From NCBI GenBank assembly GCA_945875915.1, contig CAMCMT010000028.1:1-33991 (forward strand): a stretch of 33,991 nucleotides of DNA, read 5' to 3'. Within the stretch, counting starts at the first letter, position 1, and every line of letters begins with the position of its first letter. The stretch comes from Synechococcus sp. UW140. GTDB taxonomy: Bacteria; Cyanobacteriota; Cyanobacteriia; PCC-6307; Cyanobiaceae. The notes under the pieces were generated by a model, which made no database searches, was not told where the DNA came from, and saw nothing but the letters and a program-made list of their open reading frames with translations. The translations under genes were made by a program, and so were the position numbers. Below are positions 1-7,019 of the stretch, one piece after another.

Positions 1-425
1 ACAGCCATTCATCTGGTCTGCCTCGTGAGAAGGTTTCCCAGACAACCGCAACAGATCTCTATTGCTTGTTTCTTTTGACGGGACCTCACACCTCTGCTGC
101 TATTCGGCCACGAACTCAAGACTGGGTGGCCCACGTCAAGCGAGTCCCTACAGCCCTAGGTCCATGACGCAACAAAAGCGTCAGTTCCTAAACTTTTTTA
201 GTTGTCCAGGTGCGCCCTTCCAAAACTCTCAAAGCCAATCTCTCGGCTTCTCGGGTTTCCTTCAGGCTGCGGTGCCTCTCGGTTCCGCCTTTTGAACTTA
301 CAGCATCGGCGGCTTGCGCCTCCCTCAACTGGTTGGTCCGACCACATCAAGGCCTTTCGGCTTCTCAGTGGTCCCGCTAACACCAGAACCGGGGGATGAA
401 CCCCTTTCCTGGCGCGCAGTCCAAA
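1..425 (-). other. Non-coding leader, probably of an rRNA operon beyond the left edge
   Basis: No convincing gene lies in the first 463 bases: the short open frames lack homology-like composition and overlap on both strands. Read on the minus strand, downstream of the promoter-like site at 426-455, it has structured-leader character. There is a perfect 6-bp stem at 165-183 and a 4-bp G/C stem at 391-404. The minus-strand string ACCTGGACAACTAA (198-211) recalls conserved boxes in cyanobacterial pre-rRNA leaders. From memory, a phosphatase/TolC/TIGR03279/uppP run can precede an rRNA operon in picocyanobacteria, which would place the 16S gene just off the window. No mature 16S sequence is visible, so this is inference; another long untranslated leader is possible. 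Confidence 0.35.
165..183 (-). other. Perfect hairpin in the presumed leader
   Basis: TGACGC and GCGTCA form a perfect 6-bp stem around a 7-base loop. It is not followed by a long T run on either strand, so it is not a standard terminator. It may be a structural or processing element of the leader transcript. Confidence 0.4.
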
Positions 426-455
426 ACCATACCACTTTTTCCTCCCAACGAGCAA
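426..455 (-). promoter_or_regulatory. Sigma-70-type promoter reading out of the left edge
   Basis: On the minus strand a TTGCTC box (450-455) is followed after 18 bases by TATGGT (426-431), close to the -35/-10 consensus. Transcription would start near 419 and read toward position 1. The -35 box begins about 8 bases past the stop codon of the phosphatase gene, so it would serve the non-coding leader rather than that gene. The sequence match is direct; the assignment to an rRNA operon is inferred. Confidence 0.4.
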
Positions 456-463
456 GCAACCCC

Positions 464-1306
464 TCACTCCAGGGGGGGCTCTGGCACTTGGATAAAGCCT
501 TCTAGGGCGCAGTCGGGTGCGACTAGGGCCTCACCCCAGGGCAGGAACCGGGCCAAGGTGGCCTCATTGCGGGCCGCCAGCACGGGGTAATCGGTGCTGG
601 TGAGGTTCGCGCCCGGCTCAAGTAGGGCTGGATCGCGCAGCAACCAGCGCAGCGGGCAGCCCAATTCGCTGAGGAATAGCCAGGCCGCTGCCAAATCCCA
701 GATTTTCGGGGTGGCCTCCAGGGCCGCCACGGTTTGGCCCAGGGCCACGCTCACCAGGTTGAGGCTGGCCACCCCCAGCAGGCGGATTTTTCCCGGAAAG
801 CGCCGCTGGGGCAGCTTCTGCAACACCCCGATCGAACGGCTGCAAAGCGAGGCGCAGCCTGCCACCTGGGTGCGGGCCGAGGGCTGGGCGATCGGTTTGC
901 CATTGCGCCAGGCCCCCTGGCCGCGAATCGCCACCAGCCGTTGGCGCAGGGGCGGCACATCCAGCACGGCAAGCACGGGCACCCCCTGCTCAAAACGGGC
1001 AATCGAAATGGCCCAAAACGGGATGCCCGCCGCGAAGTTGGTGGTGCCATCGAGGGGATCCACCACCCAGTAGGCGGCACTGGCCGGCACGGACTGGTCC
1101 CCCTCCTCACTGAGCACCCCTTCGCCCGGGAAGAGCTCCGCCAGGCCAGCTACCAGGGTGGCGTCGCTCCAACGATCACAGGCGGTGATCAAGCTGCCAT
1201 CGGCCTTGGATTCCGAATCCAGCTGGCCGAAATCCAGCCGTTGGCGCTCTGCCACCTGATCGATCAAGGCATTCAGCCGCTCAAGGGCTAGGTCCTGAGG
1301 CAACAA
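464..1306 (-). CDS. Inositol monophosphatase family protein
   Basis: Mg2+-dependent sugar/inositol phosphate phosphatase of the IMPase superfamily, soluble, 280 residues (usual length). The three family signatures are present: LSEEG around residues 65-69 with E67/E68, DPLDGTTNF at 83-91 with metal ligands D83 and D86, and WDLAAAW at 203-209. The start is TTG; an in-frame TGA lies two codons upstream, so little extension is possible, and a second TTG follows at once. It is the last gene of the minus-strand run uppP-TIGR03279-tolC, 83 bp after tolC. The true substrate (inositol-1-P, histidinol-P, fructose-1,6-bisP or other) cannot be told from the sequence. Confidence 0.9.
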   Translation of the reverse strand: MLPQDLALERLNALIDQVAERQRLDFGQLDSESKADGSLITACDRWSDATLVAGLAELFPGEGVLSEEGDQSVPASAAYWVVDPLDGTTNFAAGIPFWAISIARFEQGVPVLAVLDVPPLRQRLVAIRGQGAWRNGKPIAQPSARTQVAGCASLCSRSIGVLQKLPQRRFPGKIRLLGVASLNLVSVALGQTVAALEATPKIWDLAAAWLFLSELGCPLRWLLRDPALLEPGANLTSTDYPVLAARNEATLARFLPWGEALVAPDCALEGFIQVPEPPLE

Positions 1307-1389
1307 CGGTCAGGCTCGAGAAGGGGAACGGGGGCGGCCAACCAGCAGCGGCCCTATTGAGAACAAGGATTAAATGCCGCCCTTTGGGT

Positions 1390-3150
1390 TCAGGATTGGC
1401 CCAAACGGCGCAGGTTGGCCTGGCAAGCGGGCTGCAGGGGCTCGGGCGGCACGGGCACTTTGATGCCCGTATCCGGCTTCTCCGCCGGCAGCTTCGGCGG
1501 CTGGCAGACCGCCACCTGGTCGAGGCCAGTGCGGCGCCGTAGTTCGGCCAGGCTGGTGTTGTAGTTGGCCAGGGCCGAGGCGTAGGCCACTTCAGCCTGG
1601 GTGAGGTCCCGCTGGGTATCGACCACCTCCCGCTGGGTGGTGACGCCGGCCTGGTAGCGGAGGCGAGCCAAGCGCAGGGATTCCCGGGCCGAGATCACCT
1701 CCCGCGAGGTGGTTTGGATGTCGCGGTTGTGCTGGCGGAGTTGGTAGAAGCTCTGCTCCACTTGGAAGCGGATGGTGTCGCGCTGATCGGCAAATTTGAA
1801 GGAATTCTCAGCCGCCTTTTGCTTGTATTGGCGGGACTGAGCCATGGCCTTGCCGCCATCAAAGATGGCCCAGGAGAAGTTGAGGCCAACGGTGTTATTA
1901 ACATTATATTGATAGGCACCAGGGCCATCTCCGGTCACCGAGAAAAGCGAAGGGGTGTTGGTTGTCACACCTCCTGAATAGCGCTCTGCACTGAAGTTGT
2001 CAAAAATATTCAGGAATGGCTGCACGGCGCCGCGGGCCGAATTGGCATTGCTATTCGCAACGGAAATATCCAAGATCGCGTTAGAGAGCTCTTCGCGGAA
2101 GGCATAGGCAGCCACAATACTTTCCTGCAGCGAAGCGGTCCACACCCCAAGCACCCGCAAGGGTTCCTTGGCAGTGGGAGTGATCGTTTGAGGGAGGTCG
2201 AGGAGGCGAGCCAGGCTGCGCCGGGCGATGCTCTGGCTGGCGATCGAATTGGTGAGCAGCTGCTCATCGCGACCCAGTTGGGTTTCGGCCTGCAGCACTT
2301 CTAACTTTGTGGCCACCCCCGCCTGGAAGCGGGCCCGGGCATCTCGCAAGCTCACCAAGGAGGCCCGCACTGACTCCTGGCCGATACGAACCTGATCATC
2401 AGAGAGTTGCAATTGGAAATAGGCCTGGGCGGCTTGCAAGCGCAGCTCCCGCAGGGCGATTAGATATTGATTCTTGGCCTGCTCGAATTGATCGCGAGCC
2501 GCGGCGATCTGGGGAACCCGCTGGGGATTGATCAGGGCCCAGTTGATTCCCACACCGCCCTTGGCTCCACTCAAGCGCGTGTTACTTATACCCGTAGAGG
2601 TGGAATTAAAGGAACCATCGGGCAAACTATTGTAGGATTCACCATTAAAAAAGCCTGGCAGGTTAGACGCCGTTAAGCTCAACGTTGGATACCAAGCCGA
2701 AATCTGGGCCCGCAGGTTGGATTTGGCCTGATCCACCTGGGAGGCAATGGCTTTGAGGTTGGGGTTGTTGACCTCAGCCAGGTTCTCCACCTCTCCCAGG
2801 CCCAGGGGCCGCAGGGCCCGGATGCTGACCTGATCCGGGCTGGTTGGCAGGGCCAGGCTGGGCGGAGAGCTGAGGCGCAACAGATCGGGTTCGAGCTGGG
2901 TGGCGGCTGGTGCCAGCACCGAGGGATTGGATTTGGGCCGGGTTCCCTTCACCTGGGTGGCCAGGGGCAAGATCTGGGGAGCTGGATCGAGACGGGCCGA
3001 GGGCGAAAGGGGCGCCCCTGGGGCACCCTGGCTCGAACTGGCGGGAACTGGCACAGCTGCCAGGCCAGGTACGGCTGCCAAGGGAAGGAACCCGGCGCCC
3101 AGTAAGGCCAACCAGGAAGTCAATCGAGGAGCCACCAGAGCCTTACCCAA
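1390..3150 (-). CDS. TolC family outer membrane efflux protein
   Basis: Outer-membrane channel of the TolC/OEP family, the exit duct for tripartite efflux pumps and type I secretion. About 586 residues. A hydrophobic signal segment (LALLGAGFLPLAAVPGLAA) is followed by an Ala/Pro-rich linker and then two OEP halves with long heptad-like helices. The C-terminal tail is Pro-rich. Starts: TTG at 3150 gives a normal signal peptide and no overlap with the upstream gene. An ATG at 3216 would add 22 residues and overlap the radical SAM gene by 47 bp; a GTG at 3136 is also possible. The two surface-loop segments (about 1880-2010 and 2570-2670) are clearly AT-richer than the rest. No pump partner lies in the window. 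Confidence 0.9.
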   Translation of the reverse strand: MGKALVAPRLTSWLALLGAGFLPLAAVPGLAAVPVPASSSQGAPGAPLSPSARLDPAPQILPLATQVKGTRPKSNPSVLAPAATQLEPDLLRLSSPPSLALPTSPDQVSIRALRPLGLGEVENLAEVNNPNLKAIASQVDQAKSNLRAQISAWYPTLSLTASNLPGFFNGESYNSLPDGSFNSTSTGISNTRLSGAKGGVGINWALINPQRVPQIAAARDQFEQAKNQYLIALRELRLQAAQAYFQLQLSDDQVRIGQESVRASLVSLRDARARFQAGVATKLEVLQAETQLGRDEQLLTNSIASQSIARRSLARLLDLPQTITPTAKEPLRVLGVWTASLQESIVAAYAFREELSNAILDISVANSNANSARGAVQPFLNIFDNFSAERYSGGVTTNTPSLFSVTGDGPGAYQYNVNNTVGLNFSWAIFDGGKAMAQSRQYKQKAAENSFKFADQRDTIRFQVEQSFYQLRQHNRDIQTTSREVISARESLRLARLRYQAGVTTQREVVDTQRDLTQAEVAYASALANYNTSLAELRRRTGLDQVAVCQPPKLPAEKPDTGIKVPVPPEPLQPACQANLRRLGQS

Positions 3151-3169
3151 TACATTGCGTGCCCCAAGC

Positions 3170-4582
3170 CTAGGTAATAACCGCCTCAGACACCAGGCAG
3201 GCGGCCACGATCTCATCTGCCCCTTGCACCAACCGCAGAGGCACCGGCAGGGCCTGGCTGACCGTCTCCAGGGTCAGATCGTCCAGGAACACCGGCTCCC
3301 CCTGGCGCAACACCACCGCCGGCAGCAGCAATTCCTCACCCAGATCCTTTCCCGCCAGGCCATCAATCAGGTCCTGGCCCGTGAGCAGGCCGGTCACCAC
3401 CTGGTCCTGGCCCCAGTAGGGGCTAGGCAGACCATGGAGCAGCAGCTCCAGGCCAATCACCCGATTGAGCCGCTCCACCGCCGGCTGCAGGGCTTCGGCC
3501 ACCAGCTGGCCCACCACCCAGCTGACCCGCCGGGGCTGGGCCAGGGCTAGCGGTAAGTCGGCCGTGGCCTGCTCCATCGCCTCGAGGAAAGCGCGAATGC
3601 TGCCAACGCCGTTTTCCTGCTGCGGCAACTGTTCGTAGCTGGCGCGGGACGGCAGGGCCAGGCCCGCCATCAGATACCACTCATCCGACAGCCAGGCAAA
3701 GCGGCTGCCGAAGTCTTGGAGAAACTGCTGCTGCAGGGGCTCCACCTGGGCAATCACCCGGCGCGCACAGGCCCGATCCACCGGCACCAGGCCATCTTCT
3801 GGCGGCCGAAAGCGAGTGAGGCCAACGGGGACCACCGCCGCCGACAGCACGGCCGGCCAATCACCACCAGCAAATCCCGCCAAATCGGTGAGGGTGCGCT
3901 CCAAGGCAGCCCCATCGTTGAGGCCCGGGCACACCACCACCTGGGCGTGGATCTGCAGGTGGCGCTCGGCAAACCAGGCGAGCTGCTCCATTAGCAAGCC
4001 GGCCCGGGGATTGACCAGCAACTGGCTGCGCAGCGCCGGATCGGTGGCATGGACGGAGACGAACAGGGGCGAGAGCCGTTGCTCCTCGATTCGCTGCCAG
4101 TCGGCCGCCATCAGGTTGGTGAGGGTGAGGTAAGAGCCGTAGAGAAAGCTGAGTCGGTAGTCGTCGTCCTTGAGGTAAAGGCTGCTGCGATGGCCGGGGG
4201 GTTGCTGGTCGATGAAGCAGAAGGCGCAATGGTTATTGCACTGGCGCAGGCCATCGAACAGGGCCTCGCTGAAGCCCAGGCCCAGGCCCTCATCGGCCTC
4301 CTTTTCCAACTCCACTTCGTGCAGGGTTCCATCGGGATCCTCCACCTCCAGGCGCAGCTCCTCAACCCCAACTAGCCACTGCAGGTCAATCAGGTCCCGG
4401 GGCCGCACCCCGTTAATGCTGAGCAACTTGTCGCCCGGCTGGAAGCCCAGCTCCTCGCCAATCGAACCCGGTTCAACCGTGTCGACTACGGCAGGCTGGG
4501 GCAGGCGCGCTTCGCCTGATTGATCAGCCAGGCTCACACCCGCCGAGGGCTCCTTCCACACGGGCCGTTCCACCACTGACAA
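3170..4582 (-). CDS. TIGR03279-type radical SAM/PDZ protein (cyanobacterial Fe-S oxidoreductase, DUF512)
   Basis: A PDZ-like domain (about residues 31-95, with a GSIGEELGFQPGDKLLSING core) precedes a radical-SAM-like region with CNNHCAFC (C115, C119, C122), the CxxxCxxC [4Fe-4S] ligand motif. A DUF512-type C-terminal region follows. This architecture matches the cyanobacterial TIGR03279 family, whose reaction is unknown. Length 470 residues is normal. The start is uncertain: TTG at 4582 is used here, with GTG alternatives at 4576 and 4573. No ATG/GTG/TTG precedes it before an in-frame stop, even through the C15 tract that lies 40-54 bases upstream. It sits between uppP and tolC on the same strand. 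Confidence 0.85.
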   Translation of the reverse strand: MSVVERPVWKEPSAGVSLADQSGEARLPQPAVVDTVEPGSIGEELGFQPGDKLLSINGVRPRDLIDLQWLVGVEELRLEVEDPDGTLHEVELEKEADEGLGLGFSEALFDGLRQCNNHCAFCFIDQQPPGHRSSLYLKDDDYRLSFLYGSYLTLTNLMAADWQRIEEQRLSPLFVSVHATDPALRSQLLVNPRAGLLMEQLAWFAERHLQIHAQVVVCPGLNDGAALERTLTDLAGFAGGDWPAVLSAAVVPVGLTRFRPPEDGLVPVDRACARRVIAQVEPLQQQFLQDFGSRFAWLSDEWYLMAGLALPSRASYEQLPQQENGVGSIRAFLEAMEQATADLPLALAQPRRVSWVVGQLVAEALQPAVERLNRVIGLELLLHGLPSPYWGQDQVVTGLLTGQDLIDGLAGKDLGEELLLPAVVLRQGEPVFLDDLTLETVSQALPVPLRLVQGADEIVAACLVSEAVIT

Positions 4583-4621
4583 GCTGAACCCAGTCTGCGC
4601 CGCGGCCGGGCTGCTTGGAGC

Positions 4622-4636
4622 GGGGGGGGGGGGGGG
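4622..4636. repeat. 15-base G homopolymer (C15 on the minus strand)
   Basis: Fifteen consecutive G lie in the gap between the uppP stop (4655) and the TIGR03279 start (4582). On the coding strand of both genes it is C15, inside the untranslated leader of the radical SAM gene. Such tracts mutate by slippage and are also prone to sequencing-length error. Confidence 0.95.
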
Positions 4637-4654
4637 CCTGGGCAGACCAGGAAC

Positions 4655-5527
4655 TCAGCTGGCGGCGGCGCCAAACCGGCCGGCGAACAGGAGTAGGGAC
4701 AGGCCAAACAGGAGGCGGTAGCCGACAAACCACCAGGTGCTGTTGCTTTGCAGGAAGCGCAGCAACCAGGCGATCGCCAGCCAGGACACCAGCGCCGCCG
4801 TGACGATGCCCACCAGCAGGGGGATCGCCCCGCCGGCAATCGGCTCGGCAAAGGCCGATTTCAGTTTAAACAGCCCCGCCAAAGTGATGGAAGGGATCCC
4901 AAGCAGGAACGAAAAACGGGCCGCATCGGCGCGGCGCCAGCCTTCAAACAGGGAGGCAGTGAGGGTGCTGCCGGAGCGGGAAACGCCGGGGACCACGGCC
5001 AGGGCCTGGGCCAGGCCCACCAACAGGCCATCGCGCACCTGAACGTCGCCCAGAACACGTCGGCGCCGGCCCAGTTGTTCGGCCAGGCCCAACAGGATCG
5101 CCATCCCGATCGACACAGCCCCAATCGAATGGAGGCTGCGCAGGGGGGAGTTATCGAAATCGGGCACGAACAGCTCCACGGCCAGGCCCGCCACCACGAT
5201 TGGCAACGTGCCCAGAGCTACCGCAACGCCCAGGCGGGCCGGCGGCGTCTGCCAGTCGCCCTGGCGGAGCGCCTGGACCATGCCACCGAACACCTCCACT
5301 AGGTCGCGGCGGAAAAAGGCAATCACGGCAACGATGCTGCCGAGCTGGATCACAGCCGTAACGGCCACCCCGGGATCGCCCCAGCCCAGCACCACGGGCA
5401 CCACCTTGAGATGGGCCGTGCTGCTGATCGGCAGAAATTCGGTGAGCCCCTGAACGACCCCCAGCACCAGGTAGTGCCAGCAAGCCTCAAACAACCCCAG
5501 GGTTGGGGCGGGTTCCAGCGGGGGCAT
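4655..5527 (-). CDS. uppP: Undecaprenyl-diphosphatase UppP (BacA)
   Basis: Integral membrane phosphatase that converts undecaprenyl diphosphate to the monophosphate, recycling the lipid carrier for peptidoglycan and surface polysaccharide. At 290 residues it has the usual length. Signatures: GVVQGLTEFLPISSTAHL (residues 23-40, with catalytic E30) and PGVSRSGST (180-188), both lining the active site in this family. Multiple hydrophobic segments are evident. The ATG at 5527 is close to the divergent DUF3120 gene, so the promoter should lie in the 145 bases between 5528 and 5672. It heads the minus-strand run toward TIGR03279 and tolC. Confidence 0.95.
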   Translation of the reverse strand: MPPLEPAPTLGLFEACWHYLVLGVVQGLTEFLPISSTAHLKVVPVVLGWGDPGVAVTAVIQLGSIVAVIAFFRRDLVEVFGGMVQALRQGDWQTPPARLGVAVALGTLPIVVAGLAVELFVPDFDNSPLRSLHSIGAVSIGMAILLGLAEQLGRRRRVLGDVQVRDGLLVGLAQALAVVPGVSRSGSTLTASLFEGWRRADAARFSFLLGIPSITLAGLFKLKSAFAEPIAGGAIPLLVGIVTAALVSWLAIAWLLRFLQSNSTWWFVGYRLLFGLSLLLFAGRFGAAAS

Positions 5528-5672
5528 GGAGGCTGCGGCGGAAACAATGGCGCCGACCCTATGGCGGCCAGGGGCCGCTGGCCAGCCGTTGCCGGCGGAC
5601 GCATCCTTTAAGGTTGGATACCTTTCTTCACAACCGGTGGTAGGGGTTCAGCCCAGCCTTGTTAGCGAATCC

Positions 5673-6434
5673 ATGGGCGTTGCCCTAGTGGATCTCGCTG
5701 GGCGTCCCTTGGATGGACGGTTCAGCGTGCCGATCGCCCCCCTCGCACCCGCCACTGCTGACCTAACGACAGCCACCTCCCGACTAGACCTGCTCGCTGC
5801 GGCCGGCGCCCTACTCGTGGCCCTACCCGTGTTCCTACAGGCCCCTTGGGTGCGGCTCGCCCCATTTAGCGCCGCCGTTTTCACCCTGCCCCTAGTGCTG
5901 GTTGGGGTGCTGCTGGAGCAGCGCCGGCACCAAGGCCGGTCCACGGCCGGCTCCCTGCTGGTGGGCTTCAGCGGCAGCTGGCTGGGGGGCTGTTTGTTCT
6001 GGGGCTGGTGCCGGCTCCACCCCCTCTGGCACCTGCCGATCGAGGCCTTTGCCCTGCCCCTGGCCCTCGCGGGCCTCAAGGGCCGCTGGCGCCTGGCCGC
6101 CAGCTTTTACCTGGCCTCGCTCCTGGGCACGGCCTGCACCGATGGCGTGATGGCGATCACCGGGGTGATGACCCATTGGCGAGAGGTATTGCTGGCGCCC
6201 CTGGACCAGGCGGCACCCTTGCTGCACCAAGCAGCCCTGGGCGTTCTTGAGCCCCTACCGCTGGCGGTGGTCGGCTTGGCGGGCTGTGGCCTGATCGGCC
6301 TCTGCCGCCATTATTGGAGCCACCCCGACCCCGCCTGGCGCCTAGCCGCCTCGGCCCTGGCCACCACCCTCTGCGTTGATGGCCTGTTCCTGGCGGCGGC
6401 CCTGTCCGCACCACGACTGAGTGGACTGATCTGA
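5673..6434 (+). CDS. DUF3120 family membrane protein
   Basis: Conserved cyanobacterial integral membrane protein of unknown function. About 253 residues with several transmembrane segments (for example LLAAAGALLVALPVFL and the stretch around FTLPLVLVGVLL) and the characteristic HPLWHLPIEAFALPLAL block. The frame is open back to an ATG at 5526, but that start would overlap uppP and give a non-hydrophobic, unconserved-looking 49-residue extension. The ATG at 5673 gives the usual family length. It is divergent from uppP and followed by psbU 132 bp later. Confidence 0.75.
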   Translation: MGVALVDLAGRPLDGRFSVPIAPLAPATADLTTATSRLDLLAAAGALLVALPVFLQAPWVRLAPFSAAVFTLPLVLVGVLLEQRRHQGRSTAGSLLVGFSGSWLGGCLFWGWCRLHPLWHLPIEAFALPLALAGLKGRWRLAASFYLASLLGTACTDGVMAITGVMTHWREVLLAPLDQAAPLLHQAALGVLEPLPLAVVGLAGCGLIGLCRHYWSHPDPAWRLAASALATTLCVDGLFLAAALSAPRLSGLI

Positions 6435-6566
6435 GGCCCAGGCCAGGCCGCCATCTAAAGAACTGCAAAAGCCTGGGGCTGGGTCACCAGATTTGCGGAC
6501 CTTGGGCTGTAGGTTGCCCGTGCTGGCTCTAGGCAGCGTGTGGTTTCTCATCAGACGGAGTTTTCA

Positions 6567-6944
6567 ATGAAACGCCTGGTTTCATGGCTCATGGGTGGCG
6601 TGCTCCTGGCCGCCCTGCTGCTAGGCCTGGTGATGGCCCCTAGCGTGCAAGCGGCCGAACTGCGCAACCTTGTCGACGACAAGATCGCCGAGAGTGGCGG
6701 CAAAATCGACCTCAACAACTGCTCTGTACGCCGCTTTCAGGTGTATCCCGGCATGTACCCGACCCTGGCTGGCAAGATCGTCCTTGGCGGCCCCTACGAC
6801 AATGTGGATGATGTGCTCAAGCTCGATTTGAGCGAGCGTCAGCAGGAACTGTTTGAGAAATACAAGTCTAATTTCACCGTCACCCAGCCCTCAATTGCCC
6901 TCAACGAAGGCTTTGATCGCATCAACGACGGTGTTTACCGCTGA
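6567..6944 (+). CDS. psbU: Photosystem II 12 kDa extrinsic protein PsbU
   Basis: Lumenal extrinsic subunit that stabilises the Mn4CaO5 oxygen-evolving cluster of photosystem II. 125 residues: a signal peptide with KR, a hydrophobic core and VQA|AE cleavage near residue 29, then a mature domain of about 96 residues containing a helix-hairpin-helix-like fold (DLNNCSVRRFQVYPGMYP, LAGKIVLGGPYDNVDDVL). The ATG at 6567 is chosen because GGAG lies 6 bases upstream (6557-6560) and because the signal peptide starts there; an upstream in-frame start at 6540 only adds nine residues. It is a single-gene unit closed by the terminator at 6969. PsbU is typical of Synechococcus/Cyanobium and generally missing from Prochlorococcus. 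Confidence 0.95.
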   Translation: MKRLVSWLMGGVLLAALLLGLVMAPSVQAAELRNLVDDKIAESGGKIDLNNCSVRRFQVYPGMYPTLAGKIVLGGPYDNVDDVLKLDLSERQQELFEKYKSNFTVTQPSIALNEGFDRINDGVYR

Positions 6945-6968
6945 GCCCTAAACTCACTCGATGGTGCA

Positions 6969-7001
6969 AGCCGTCGGGCCATCAGGCCGACGGCTTTTTT
7001 T
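6969..7001 (+). terminator. Rho-independent terminator of psbU
   Basis: AGCCGTCGG(G)CC pairs with GGCCGACGGCT (one bulged G) around an ATCA loop, followed by seven T. It begins 24 bases after the psbU stop and ends before the nadB start, so it insulates nadB from psbU transcription. Confidence 0.92.
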
Positions 7002-7019
7002 ATTGGTCCCTGGCACTTG

